A stretch of 64,000 nt of DNA, from NCBI GenBank assembly GCA_030268105.1, contig BSDZ01000030.1:434001-498000 (forward strand). Reading direction: 5' to 3'. Below, piece after piece: positions 1 to 11,355 of this stretch. Each line of letters starts with the position of its first letter. Within the stretch, counting starts at the first letter, position 1. The stretch is from Volvox africanus. Its lineage: Eukaryota > Chlorophyta > Chlorophyceae > Chlamydomonadales > Volvocaceae. The translations under genes were made by a program, and so were the position numbers. The notes under the pieces were generated by a model, which was given only the letters and a program-made list of their open reading frames with translations, was not told the origin of the DNA and searched no databases.

Positions 1-677
1 CAAAAGACACGCTCGGTTTCAGTGAGATCAGCAATGGGGGTCACAAGTGCTTCAAAGCGTAACTGGTACGCAGGTACATTTTCACCCCGACGCATGTGGT
101 AGCTACCAGCCGCCAAAACCTTACGAGCCTCCACATCACGTGCTTGAACCTCAGTAGCGAACCGTGCGAGCAAAGCGGTGATCATCTCGTCAAAAGTATA
201 GTCGCCCCGGGCGGTGGTCCATTTGTGATACCAGTCCTTCGCTGAGCCCTCGAGGGTGTTACCAACGAAGAGACACCTGATACCATCATTATCACCACCA
301 TGAACAGCCTGGAGATACTTTTTAGCGTCACGCATGTACGCACGAGTTGCATCGGCTATGCTATGTCCTGCTGTCTTTTCAGTTAGCGAGATATTAAGCC
401 TAGGAACGGGAATTGTCAATCTCATCACCTCAGGGATGTCATCATGCCCTCGAGCTTGAGGTAATGGCAGAACCCTTGGTCCAGCAGTGTTGTCCATATT
501 GGTGTTAACTGCTGAATGCGGCACAATTAAGTGAGCAGGGGTCTGAAGGAAAAGGGGCTCTTGAGTGGCTCACGTGCCAACAGAGTCAAGACCTCTATCC
601 GGTGCTCTAGCAGCCACAACAAAATCGGGTTGGCTAGCTAGGCTAGTGTGCGGCGTATCGTCGTGTTCCGCAGACAT
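1..677 (-). pseudogene. gag, N-terminal part (A4), with nonsense codon
   Basis: The minus strand reads a Gag start (ATG at 677) followed by sequence closely matching the Gag of A1. The match covers the N-terminal region and the start of the retrotransposon-gag capsid domain, up to the conserved ERVFWF segment at the window edge. A TGA at 570-572 replaces an arginine CGA present in A1, A3 and A6, so the copy is broken. The same TGA occurs in A5. Without readthrough it could make only about 35 residues. Confidence 0.85.
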
Positions 678-1130
678 GGAGCACGAAGAGATACCCTAGG
701 TTTGCGTAATAGAAGCCGACTTCAATTGCAAAAGCAAGAGTACAAAGCGATTCGGTGAGCCTACCGACAGTACTCTTGAGAAGATTCAGTAAACTCAGCA
801 AGTACTTGCCCAGCTGAGTCCTGATCTCCGTAGTTTGGGCAATGAGAGTCGCCAACTGGTCCGGACGAAAGCCGGTCTCAGTCGCTGCGGCAAGCAATGC
901 CGGTGCACTGAGATTACCTGCGAGTCAGAGCGTACACTTACACAACAAGTGCAGCAATCTAGACAAAAGCAATTAAACGATTACAAACCGGAAGCGGCGG
1001 CGTCCAAAACGGCGCGGCCTAGGTCTTCGGCAAAAGTATCTAGCGGTCCTCGTGGTTCGTCATAGAACGAGCCTACTTCCGATTAGACAAAGAGAGACAG
1101 TTAGGCAACGAACCTGTCTCGATACCAATT

Positions 1131-1964
1131 TGTTGTACCTCTCCTTCGTGTTTGCTCATAAGTATCTGCACGTCTGAAGGCTTTGGACACCGATGCTCGA
1201 GCACTTGCAAGTACAGCAAGGCAAGCGCGAGCGAACAGAGAGAGCGGAAGACTTCAAGACAAGAAGAGATATAACTTACAGTCTTACAGATAGAAGCGAT
1301 GCAATGGACGAAATCACCGTCAGCGCCGGAAGCAAGCAATCATCACGCGGCGGTGATAAGCGAAGTTTAGGCTTAGCTCGGGCTAAGTAGAATAGCGTAT
1401 AGTGATTATAGTGTAGAACACACGAGTGTTCTCCGGTATCGAATGTCTCTTTTGGCTTAGCCGTCCTCGCATCTGTTATACTCGCAGCATCGCAATGTCT
1501 TACGATTCACACTAGGAGGCCGATCCTAAGTGTGACAACCCTACTGCGTATAGGCGATGTCCAAGCATAACAACGTATAAGCCTTTCCGGCATTTGCATG
1601 ATGCAAGGGTCCGAATAACGATATTCGGTGGCAAGGCATGCATCGCGATGAGTGCGGCGCTCTCAACGTGTGCTGTAATGAAGTAATATTATATCAACTA
1701 ATATTACTTATCGTTTCATAGCACGAGCATAATGCGCACTTCAATGATTCGGTATTTCATGCATGCTAGGCGGATTTGCCATGATGCGATGTTGCGATGG
1801 ATAATGATAACATGCCAAATGCATACATAAATGTATGCGAATACATCTATATCATGCAGGTTCATTCATATGCAATAATCATTCATGCGTTCACCAAGAT
1901 AACACTTCGCCTTGTAGGGTCACATCGACCTACGCATCGGCGGGAAACGAACCGTAGCACAATA
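1131..1964 (-). repeat. GypA LTR (5' LTR of A4)
   Basis: It begins TGTTGTACC and ends GCACAATA in plus-strand reading, the reverse complement of the GypA LTR ends apart from one substitution in the terminal hexamer. It contains the family's hairpins, for example CCGAATA-ACGA-TATTCGG, GAACAC-ACGA-GTGTTC and the AT-rich palindrome around AAGTAATATTA. Length 834 bp against 815 bp in A1. Confidence 0.88.
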
Positions 1965-2064
1965 GCAACAATGCCTTCACGGCTGGCCGTAAGGATGACC
2001 ACCGACCACGTGTTAGTTCAGAAATCCCGGGTGGTGCCCCCTCCACAGGAACCCGGGCAAGCCC

Positions 2065-3236
2065 CTATTTCGGCTGAGGTACAAACGGCGGCAGCAACGG
2101 GCAATCTTTCGTAGGATAGCTCTCCGCGCACCGTAGACAAACATTGGCCGCTTTCCGACGCTCAAACTCGGAACGATTGCAATTCCATTTTGGCATCAAC
2201 GGGTCGTCCGCGCTAGTCCGCTTTGAATTGGGGTCAGAGCGCTGTGCGGCTGCCGTCGACGGTGCACCACCACGCTTCCTGCTCTTAGCTGGGTCCGAGC
2301 TCGGACCTGCTCCTCCTGACCCGTGGACACCTGAGCTAGCGCCCCCGCGCGCCTTGCGTTGCCGGCTGCTACGTCGCATCGTGGCAGTAGGCACGAGGCG
2401 GGCAGCTACAAGTTCCTGGTCCAGAGCTACAGCTTCCCCAAGCGGATCCTGCACTTGCATGGCGTTTGCACGAGGGGCAGACATGACTTCTTCCTCACCG
2501 GCAAGGAGTTGTATCTCCGTACCCTTAGCAAATGTGACCAAGGCATCGTACAACTTGAACGGCACCCCAGCCAAGTCAGTAGCGCACCATTTAGCCAAAA
2601 GTTTCGTCAGGCCTTGCTTCGAAGCGTGACTGGTACGCAGGTACATTTTCACCCCGACGCATGTGGTAGCTACCGGCCGCCAAAACCTTACGAGCCTCCA
2701 CATCACGTGCTTGCACCTCAGTAGCGAACCGTGCGAGCAAAGCGGTGATCATCTCGTCAAAAGTATAGTCGATCCGGGCGGTGGTCCATTCACGATACCA
2801 GTCCTTCACTGAGCCCTCGAGGGTGTTACCAACGATGAGACACCTGATAGCATCATTATCGCCACCATGAACAGCCTGGAGATACTTCTTAGCGTCACGC
2901 ACGTACGCACAAGTTGCATGCTATGGCCTGGTGTCTTTTCACCCAGCGAGATATTAAGCCTAGGAACGGGAATTGTCAATCTCATCACCTCAGGATGGCA
3001 GCGTGCCCTTGCGATTGAGGTAATGGCAGAACCCGTGGTCCAGCAGTGTTGTCCATATTCGTATTAACTGCTGAATGCGGCACAATTAAGTGGGCAGGGG
3101 TCTGGAGGACAAGGGGTTCTTGAATGGCTCACGTGCCAATCGTCTCAAGACCTCTATCCGGAGATCTAGCAGCCACAACAAAATCGGGTTGGCTTGCTAA
3201 GCTAGTGAGCGGTGTATCGTCGTGTTCTGCAGACAT
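2065..3236 (-). pseudogene. gag (A5), disrupted
   Basis: Reads as GypA Gag on the minus strand in pieces. The ATG at 3236 begins MSAEHDDTP. A TGA at about 3130 is shared with A4. A deletion of roughly 60 bases near 2611 removes the ERVFWF region, and there are further frame changes near 2700-2990. The C-terminal nucleic-acid-binding part is intact, with a CLRCAESYPTKDC knuckle and the terminal LPPFVPQPK before TAG at 2065-2067. That TAG is the gag-pol boundary codon seen in the other copies. Confidence 0.85.
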
Positions 3237-3688
3237 GGAACACGAAACAATACCCTAGGCTTGCGTAATAGAAGCCGACTTCTATCGCAAAAGCAAGAGT
3301 ACAAAACGATTCGGTGAGCCTACCGACAGTACTCTTGAGGAGATTCAGTAAACTCAGCAAGTACTTGCCCAGCTGAGTCCGAATCTCCGTAGTTTGGGCG
3401 ATAAGAGTCGCCAACTGGTCCGGACGAAAGCCGGCCTCAGTCGTCGCGGCAAGCAATGCCGGAGCGCTGAGATTACCTGCGACTCAGAGCATACACTTAC
3501 ACAACAAGTGCAGCAATCTAGACAAAAGCAATTAAACGATTACAAACCGGAAGCAGCGGCGTCCAATACGGCGCGGCCTAGGTCTTCGTGGTCCTCGTGG
3601 TTCGTCGCTGGAACTCGCCATAGAGAGAACCTACTTCCGGTTTGACACAAAGAGACAGTTAGGCAACGAACCTGTCTCGATACCAATT

Positions 3689-4513
3689 TGTTGTTCGGGT
3701 TTGCTCATAAGTATCTGCGCGTCTGAAGGCTTTCGACACTGATGCGCGAGCACTTGCAAGTACAGCAAGGCAAGCGAGAGCAAAAAGAGACAGCGGAAGA
3801 CTTCAAGACAAGAAGAGATATAACTTACAGTCTTACAGATAGAAGCGATGCAATGGACGAAATCGCCGTCAGCGCCGGAAGCAAGCAATCATCACGCGGC
3901 GGTGATAAGCGAAGTTTAGGCTTAGCTCAGGCTAAGTAGAATAGCGTATAGTGATTATAGTGTAGAACACACGAGTGTTCTCCGGTATCGAATGTCTTAT
4001 CTTACATAGCCGTCCTCGCATCTGTTATACTCGCAGCATCGCAATGTCTTACGATTCACACTAGGAGGCCGATCCTAAGTGTGGCAACCCTACTGCACAT
4101 AGGCGATGTTCACGTATGACAACGTATAAGCCTTTCCGGCATTCGCATGATGCAAGGGTCCAAATAACAATATTCGGTTGCAAGGCATGTATCGCGACGG
4201 GTGCGGCGCTCTCAACGTGTGCTGTAATGAAGAAATATTATATCAACTAATATTACTTATCGTTTCGTATCACGAGCATAATGCGCACTTCAATGATTCG
4301 GTATTTCATGCATGCCAGGCGGATTTGCCATGATGCGATGTCGCGATGGATAATGGTGACATGCCAAATGCATATATAAATGTATACGAATACATTTATA
4401 TCATGCAGATTCATTCATATGCATTGATCGTTCATGCGTTCATCAAAACAGCACTTCGCCTCGTAGCGTCGCATCGACCTACGCATCGGCGGGAAACGAA
4501 CCGTAGCACAACA
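3689..4513 (-). repeat. GypA LTR (5' LTR of A5)
   Basis: Starts TGTTGTTCGGG (a few bases lost next to the terminus compared with other GypA LTRs) and ends GCACAACA. It shares the CCGAATA-type hairpin and the AAGTAATATTA palindrome. The flank on the right is unrelated CA-rich DNA. Confidence 0.87.
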
Positions 4514-5562
4514 ATCCGCCTATCAGCGGCAACAAGACTTCATCAACAACAATACACGCTGTGACAACAGCAACGTGAGAACGGATACTGCAGCTATCCA
4601 TGGTGTGCAACTCCGCGACCCGGCCCCACAATGCACATCGTATATAGAAGTGAGACGCGTCATGGCAGCCCTGCGGAAAGACACCCGCAGGAGTGTACCC
4701 AACCTAGGAAACCCTCCCGGGCCTATCGTCCAGGGGCCAAGCCGGCAAACCCATCGCACACTAAACATCGGTATGACCCCCGTGCCAGGAGAAACCGGCA
4801 CCCCAAACCCCGTGCTGGCATACCTCGCCGAAAAGGGACTTGACTGCACGCCGGTAGCGCCACGCCACTCCTGCGCCAGCACAGGCATGGGTGCGACAGG
4901 GGCTGGATCAAGCATCACCGCCAGGAAATACGCCGGTAACCCTGCGCCCGAACCGGCCGGAGTGCTACCAGGGACGCCGAAGCCACCAGAGCACCTCACC
5001 CCACAATGGTGGAGACCTTGATGGAAGGTTGCCCGCAATCAAATCCTGGAGGACCGGATACCCTGGAAGTCTGGAAAAGGACAGGCAAAGGACACAACGG
5101 GGCAACAACAGGTAGTTTACGACCTATACAGCAACCGCAGAGGACATCGCAGAAATACTTGCGGGCCCAATCACAAAACGCACCGTCCCCTCAAAGGTGA
5201 AACCTCCCAAGAAACGGAAAATTGGGGCGGATACGACCTCAACCCATGAACAATACTACACGGTTTGCTGGAAAGACACTATTACCCCGATGTCTTTCGT
5301 CGGCGCATATGCCAGTATGGGATACGTGCCCAAGCAGCTCTTGCCAGTGACAGGTCTCTATGGCACGCGGATTGATGGCCATTTCCGCAGAGTAATATGG
5401 GAGCCGTCTGATATCCCCGCAACACAACTCGGTAGGTTGCCCAACGGACCAAAGGCGATGGAGAGATATGAGCAAACAAGGTCGCAGAGTGTGAACCCCC
5501 TCTCAAAATACCCAAAACCCAAGGACAGCAATCTAACAACCCCTCAGCGGCAGGGCCGATGG
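4514..5562 (+). other. CA-rich unclassified sequence with two open frames
   Basis: About 1 kb with a base composition (C/A-rich plus strand) unlike the surrounding LTR elements but like 54418-56040. Open frames lie at 4575-5021 (148 codons, proline- and glycine-rich) and 5197-5595 (132 codons, running into the next LTR). I recognise no domain in either. The left edge is a GypA LTR end and the right edge a GypB LTR end, so both natural borders are missing. It may be a fragment of the same kind of non-LTR-like element as 54418-56076; that is inference from composition only. Confidence 0.4.
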
Positions 5563-6328
5563 TGTTATATCCTTCCTTCTTCAACCAGGCACTGAATCTG
5601 CACGTCTGAGTGTTAGCTACACGTGCATGGTGCTTACGAACAGCAAGACACTTCAGTGCAAGCAACGTGACAGCAGAAGACTTATAAATAAGGAAAGATT
5701 CAACATACAATGATCTTCAGTTGCAAATTAGGAGTCTGTCGTCAGACCCCGCGGGCAGCGTTCATCATCCGGCTGGGAATGCTATGCTGGAATAGCTCAG
5801 GCCCATAATAAATGAGTAAAACGTATATATCAGAATCAGACTGAGTTAAGTACACGAGTACTTGACACAAAATAGCGTCAAGCCGACTTCGGTCTCTAGG
5901 CGGCCATCCTCGCACCTATCATGTCATGATACCGATGTGCAGTACAGGTCTCACTGGATTTCGATCTCAAGTGTGAGTACCTTCATAGCACTCTTCTAAA
6001 TACCGCGTAATCCGTGATATTAATGAATGCAACGCATGCAATATGCGAAGGTCCGAATATCGATATTCGGTTGCCGACCCAACCATCGCGATCGTCGCAT
6101 TCTTGCATATGCGTATGGTTTATGACACAGATGAGGTAATTTAAAGCATTATTACGCGGAATATTATACCAACGGATAGATCGCGCATTAATTATCAGCC
6201 TCGAGTCAAACATGTTGACCGACAGCGTGATATCGTAGATGATAATGCGACATGCCTGATTAGCTAGATATACTCGAATATAATGTGGTCTACTTCGGTG
6301 CAAGTGGGGATCGAACCCGCGTACAACA
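5563..6328 (-). repeat. GypB LTR, probably the 3' LTR of B2
   Basis: Begins TGTTATATCC (one change from the family's TGTTGTATCC) and ends GTACAACA. In LTR orientation its first bases read TGTTGTACGCGGGTTCGATC, a close match to a Pol III B box. It contains the GypB hairpins. It joins RT sequence of B2 directly with no polypurine tract, so the intervening end of pol was deleted or the LTR arrived by recombination. No TSD is visible. Confidence 0.82.
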
Positions 6329-7505
6329 AAATACTCCACCTGAGGCTGCGCCCAAGAACATTTGGTGCATTCATTGCTCCTGTTTCATCACCTCAAGCAC
6401 GAGCTCAAGATGCTTCTGGTGCTCCTCGCGCGTCTTGGAATAGATCAAAATATCATCCAAGTAACAAACGACGAACCTGTCGATATACGGTCTGAACATG
6501 CGATCCATCACTGCTTGAAATGTGGCGGGCGCATTTGTAAGTCCAAACGACAAGACCGTGTACTCGAAGTGACCAAAGGGGGTCCGGAAAGCAATTCTCG
6601 GAATATCAGAAGCAGCAATGTGTATCTGGTTATACCCCTGTTGCAGATCAATCGAGGATAAATAAGCTGAGCCTTTCAGCTTATCGAGCAGGTCATCGAC
6701 GCGCGGCAAAGGGTAGCGATTTTTAATCGTAGTCGCATTCAAGCCCCAATAATCAATTCACAAACGCAACGTCCCATCCTTCTTACCGACAAACAATATC
6801 GGTGCAGAGTATGGCGATGTGCTGGGCCGAACCATACCCTTTGCGAGCAGATCCCTCACTTGCCGCTTCACCTCATCCAACTCCAAGGGACTTAACCTGT
6901 ACATCGGTAGTGAAACGGGCTGTGCTCGGGCACAAGAGGGATCAGATGGTCAGCAGTTAACATAGGTGGGAGCCCCGGGATGACAAATGCATCGGTATAG
7001 TTTGGCAATGGGGGGGGTCTGCGACCTCAGAATCTTTCACAAGAGACTGCGTGGTGGTAGCAATCGATTGCACCCAAGGCCTCACAAGCAATTCATGGAT
7101 GTTTTTCCTTATCATTTGATAAGCTTGTCTTACACCCTTCAAGCTTGGGTTCTTTATTTCAGCGGACAAACGCCGCTAGAACGAAATTAACCACAGGCTC
7201 CGCACAGTCCCGCCCTCCTCTAGTGTGACATCTTGATACGACAGACAAGGTACCTTAGGCGATAGGTTCCCTTTTGCACAATGGCCAATTGTGCTGGACT
7301 CCATATCGATGTGCACGCGGTACTGTCGATATGTCGCGGCACCCAATGTCCATGTAGTGCTGTCTCCGAGAGACCTTGTTGCACTCATTGGGCCCTAACA
7401 CGCTGAGGGCCTATCGATAGGCTTAGGGTGATTCTGCCCACGATGGGATGCTTACCCTCATCAACGAGGGTAACCTGAATGATTAGACGACTATGGGGTC
7501 AACCC
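6329..7505 (-). pseudogene. pol fragment (B2): protease edge and partial RT
   Basis: Minus-strand pol remains. An open stretch at 6371-6742 carries RT core blocks: [37 protein letters not shown] and the catalytic YLDDILIYS. Upstream (7170-7500) it matches the protease-to-RT linker of B3, including VTLEEGG-type sequence and the edge of the protease region. Several frameshifts and a deletion near 6940 break it. RNase H and integrase are absent because LTR sequence begins at 6328. Confidence 0.85.
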
Positions 7506-7810
7506 CGTCATGCTTATCACTCCATTGAGATAAGGTCGTCAGTGACACCTGTAGCGTATAGGTGTCCCAAAGATTCGATCAACAAAATCGACTTTATTAC
7601 CATCAAAAAGGAGTCAAACGTGGACTACTTCCGCGTCATTCCTACGATCCACGACACTCAACAGCAACGGATTCGTTAGGGTCACACAATCATCGAGTTA
7701 TCTAGTCAAAGATAGCGAAGGGTCTCCTCATTCGAACATCGTGAGGTACAATCAGAATTGACCCGAGCCAGTACATAATCCATATCCCCACGTTAGGTAA
7801 CATTCCTGTG
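7506..7810. other. unassigned gap between gag and pol of B2
   Basis: About 300 bases in the position where the N-terminal Pol region should lie. I see no clear match to the FDPLCN-type domain of the other copies and no convincing reading frame. Probably decayed element sequence. Confidence 0.4.
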
Positions 7811-9087
7811 TTAATGTGGGCTAAGTGTTCCGGCAATGTCAACGGAGGTCGTATCCAGTACTTCGTCCGTCGAACGAATTCCTATGGCTAACGGGGGTAA
7901 AAGCAGGCAATTCCTCGTAGGATGATTTGATGCGCACCGAAGGCAAACTCCCAATTGTCGTCGCTGCGCAAACTCCGCTTGTGTACATCCCCACTTGGTA
8001 AGCCATCGGTTTTGTATTCTTGACCACTTTGATTCTGATCCAGCTCCGTGCGACTCGGCGGTATTTTGTAGTACATCCTTTCTCTTCCGCATACTCCACG
8101 TCATCTGAGAATCTCTTGGAGTTAATTCTTGGGTTCCAGGAGTATGAGTGTGGTCGGTCGGAGGAACTTCACCATGGCGCATAGGAGCCGGCGGTAGGGG
8201 AATGCCAGTGGTCTCAGGTGTTGGATCAGTTTCATTAGTAATATCTTGAGTCATGTCAACTGATAGCGGTGCCAAAGATGTCGGGCGTTCTTGCTCCGTC
8301 CTAAGGTGAGTTTTGACATTACGAACAATCTGAACCCATCGCGTGTATGACCTTGTCCCTTCCAGTGTCAGGTCCTCAGTACTTGCTTGGGCTAACTGAA
8401 GCGAGAGACCACGTTGAAACCAGTAAATGTAGTCTCCTTCTGAAAAGCCAATCATGGGTGCTGTGAGTCCTTCAAAACGCAACCGGTAGTCCTCCAAGAC
8501 TCGTTAGATCGCATTCGATAAGTGCCTGCGTGTAATTCTCGGTACATGGCAGCCACTTGCGACTGATTTCCTGGAGTGAAATGAGTGAGGAGCGCTTTAG
8601 TTAACTCTTCAAACGTAAAGTGTTCCTGCACGGTAGTCCAATGATCATACCATTCCCTCGTGACGCCACTTAGTGTGGCTCCGATGAATAAACATTTCAC
8701 CTTGTCACGATCACCACCCTTCACCAACTTCAAATACCTCTTAGCGTCACGGACATAGGAACGGGTGGCGCTTGCGATAACCTTGGGTTTGGTGTCGTAA
8801 TGAATATGGAGTTGAGGTGTTGGAACAACGAACCCGGGAACCCCTCCTTCATCCATAAGTTCCTGTAGTGACACCATCGCTGGGTCTTGTTCCGCCTCGG
8901 TGGGTCTAGTAGAATCTGGTGTCTCAGGAGGGTCCTGAGTTGGGTAACGGTAATTCAACTGGGGGGCATCGTCTTGGAGAATATGTAAGTTATCAACGCT
9001 CGGCACGGCCTCCGGTCCTTCACTGTGGACACTAATATTAGCCTGTTCATTTTCCCTTGTAGCCTGTGGATACTGATTATACGACAT
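7811..9087 (-). pseudogene. gag (B2), frameshifted divergent Gag
   Basis: ATG at 9087 begins a 211-codon frame holding the capsid-type block (RSYVRDAKRYLKLVKGGD, LFIGATLSG, EWYDHWT, FEELTKALLTHFTP). A frame change at about 8455-8497 leads to a second frame running to 7811 with YRLRFEGL, FWFQRGL-like sequence and a CLRCASNHPTRNC knuckle. The N-terminus is acidic/proline-rich and differs from GypA. Order and blocks match Gag of the other GypB copies, so this is a diverged GypB Gag rather than a new protein. Confidence 0.83.
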
Positions 9088-9517
9088 GTATTCTAATTAG
9101 TATCTTGTAAGGACAGATAGGGATAGGACGATACCTTAGAAATGTCTCACGTGTACCGTTTACACACGAGTAAATTCCGACGCGAACGGTAATGTAATCC
9201 ACCAACACGTTGTAACCTTCAAATTGATGTAGCCTTAGTAGTGGGTCCTTTCAGACGTTCAACTTACTGTGAAAGCGATTCCAATTATGATGATGATGGA
9301 ATTCCTTTTGTGACTTTATGACTTTACAGGTAGCGAAGATATGAGTAGTATTAAAGGACAAATATTATATCAATAGTTCGGAAAGAGAATGATACAGTAC
9401 CGGCTTCCCGACAAGGTCATTCCGTGATGCTCCTTGCCGCCATTCGCTCGTTTGATAATCTACTCTCCAATAGCAGTGATGAGACAGCCGTGAGTCGAAC
9501 CGTCTCGCTACCAAATT
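9088..9517 (-). other. B2 leader and primer-binding site
   Basis: Region between gag and the 5' LTR. Next to the LTR the minus strand reads TTTGGTAGCGAGACGG (about 9500-9516), a tRNA-primer site starting TGG. It differs from the TGGTATCGAGACAGG of GypA and resembles that of C1. The conserved leader exons of GypA/B1 are not clearly readable here. Confidence 0.6.
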
Positions 9518-10064
9518 TGTTGTATCCTTCCTTCTTCAATCATGCACTGAATAATAGTATTCATTTACAGATTGGTAGTCAGCCGTCAGACCCCGCAGGC
9601 AATGCTCATCATCCGGCTGAAGATGCTATGCTGGAATAGCTCAGGCCGAATATAAATGCATATAACGTATGTATACAAATCAGATTGTGATAAGTACATG
9701 AGTACTTAATCCAAAGTAGCATCGAGCCGACTTCTGTCTCTAGGCGGCCGTCCTCGCACCTATCACGTCGTGATACCGATGTGCAGTACAGGTCTCACTG
9801 GATTTCGATCTCAAGTGTGAGTACCTTCATAGCACTCTTCTAAATACCGCGTAATCCGTGATATTAATGAATGCAACGCATGCAATATGCGAAGGTCCGA
9901 ATAACGATATTCGGTTGCCGACCCAACCATCACGATCGTCGCATTCTTGCATACGCATATGGATTATGACACAGATGAGGTAATAATATTCAAAGCATTC
10001 TTACGCGGAATATTATACCAACTGATAGATCGCCCATTAGTGGGTATCGAACTCACGTACAACA
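9518..10064 (-). repeat. GypB LTR (5' LTR of B2), internally deleted
   Basis: Starts TGTTGTATCC and ends GTACAACA, but is 547 bp rather than about 815 bp. The sequence jumps near 10040 from the middle of the LTR to its terminal GTATCGAACTCACGTACAACA-type end. It contains CCGAATA-ACGA-TATTCGG. Confidence 0.82.
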
Positions 10065-10078
10065 GGAGGGGGGATAGT
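10065..10078 (+). other. polypurine tract in front of B1's first LTR
   Basis: GGAGGGGGGATAGT lies between the end of B2's LTR and the start of the plus-strand GypB LTR at 10079. A polypurine tract is normally found before a 3' LTR, yet this LTR is followed by a primer-binding site and gag, as a 5' LTR should be. Confidence 0.7.
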
Positions 10079-10891
10079 TGTTGTACGCCGGTTCAATTAC
10101 CGGTTGCACCGAAATAGGCCGCAATGCATCTGAACATCATGAAGCATAATACAATCATATTAGCATGAGATACTCGAGTATATCTAGCTAATCAGGCATG
10201 TCGCATTATCATCCACGACATCATGCTGTCGGTCAACATGTTTGACTCGAGGCTGATAATTAATGTGTGATCTTTCCATTGGCATTTTATATCACGTAAT
10301 AATACTTTAAATGTTATTACTTCATTTACGTCATAAACCATACGCGTATGCGAGAAGGCAACGATCGCGATGGTTGGGTCGGCAACCGAATATTGATATT
10401 CGGACCTTCGCATATTGCATGTGTTGCATTCAATAATTTCACGGATGACACGATATTTAGAACATTGCTACAAAGGTACTCACACTTGAGATCGGAATCC
10501 AGTGAGACCTGTACTGCACATCAGTATCGCGACGTGATAGGTGTGAGGACGGCCGCCTAGAGACCGAAGTCGGCTTGCGCTACTTTGGACCAAGTACCTG
10601 TGTACTTAACTCGATCTAATTCACAAACATACGATATAATCATATATATTCGGCCTGAGCTATTCTAGCATTCCATCTGCAGCCGAGTGATGAACATTGC
10701 CCACGGGGTCTGACGGCGATCTACTGATTTGAAAACGAGAATTATTGTAAGTTGAATCTTTTCTTAATCTTGAGTCTTCCGCTGTCACTTTACTCGCATT
10801 GAATCGCCTTGCTGTTTGTAAGCACGGTGCGCACTAGCTAACACTCAGACGTGCAGATTCAGTGCATGATTGAAGAAGGAAGGATACAACA
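10079..10891 (+). repeat. GypB LTR (B1)
   Basis: 813 bp, TGTTGTACGCCGG...GGAAGGATACAACA, followed by AATTTGGTATCGAGACGGG. It holds the hairpin CCGAATA-TTGA-TATTCGG and, at its start, a T-arm-like CCGG-TTCAATTA-CCGG. Confidence 0.88.
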
Positions 10892-10958
10892 AATTTGGTA
10901 TCGAGACGGGTAAATTCACGACTGTCTCATTGTCCCTGATCGGAAGTAGGTTCTCGCG

Positions 10959-11268
10959 ATGGCAAGCGACGACGACACGCGCCGCAGCCCTCTAGACACC
11001 TTCGCTGAGGATCTTGGCCGCGCCGTCTTGGACGCCGCCGCTTCCAGTTTGTAATCCTAGATATCTGTTGGTAACTAGTTGCTGTATTTTCGTTGCGAGC
11101 TTGTAGTGTGAGCCGCAGGTGAACGTACACCAACATTAAACGCTGTGTCAGCTGGACAATACTTAAATCCGGATCAGATTAAAGCTTTGATTCAGAAGAC
11201 CACTGAGATAAGAGACGGCCTTACGGATTACGTCGCTTTTCTTCTTGAGCTACTCAGGAGTTCTGTCG
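10959..11268 (+). CDS. predicted spliced leader peptide upstream of gag (B1)
   Basis: Exon 1 (10959-11046) starts with ATG and encodes 29 residues ending in DLGRAVLDAAAS plus one base. A 72-nt intron (11047-11118, GTTTGTAA...CCGCAG) would join it in frame to exon 2 (11119-11268), which encodes PDQIKALIQKTTEIR-type sequence. The same two coding blocks occur in GypA at diverged sequence, and protein similarity stops at the next GT, at 11269. Without splicing, exon 1 runs into TAA after two codons. How exon 2 joins gag is not resolved. Function unknown. Confidence 0.55.
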
Positions 11269-11355
11269 GTACGCAAGTAATCGAAAATTCCTCTTACGCT
11301 ACCTGTTTACAGATCTTCTAGTAAATTCCTGTTTTCTAGTTTACGTTGGTGCCTT

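Larger units (their letters stand above)
1..1964 (-). mobile_element. GypA element A4, 5' part (leftmost, runs off the window)
   Basis: Minus-strand Ty3/gypsy remnant. From right to left it has an LTR (1131-1964), a primer-binding site directly inside it (1112-1130, reading TTGGTATCGAGACAGG on the minus strand), an untranslated/leader region and the first part of gag. The rest lies outside the window. The outer LTR edge reads GCACAATA instead of GCACAACA and is followed at once by pol sequence of the next element, starting GCAAC. A4 therefore looks inserted into A5, but the matching duplication would be off the left edge, so this cannot be proven here. Confidence 0.85.
1965..4513 (-). mobile_element. 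GypA element A5, truncated 5' part
   Basis: Minus-strand remnant. From the right it has the 5' LTR (3689-4513), PBS, leader, a damaged gag (2065-3236) and only the first 100 bases of pol (1965-2064), where A4's LTR abuts it. The pol stub matches the conserved GRWSSLRPAVKALLPC-type start of GypA pol. Nothing of protease, RT or integrase remains in the window. Confidence 0.85.

Noticed and set aside
5563..6328. Independent solo LTR inserted in B2 pol
   Set aside because: Pol does not continue on its other side and no TSD is visible; a deletion joining B2 pol to its own 3' LTR is simpler.
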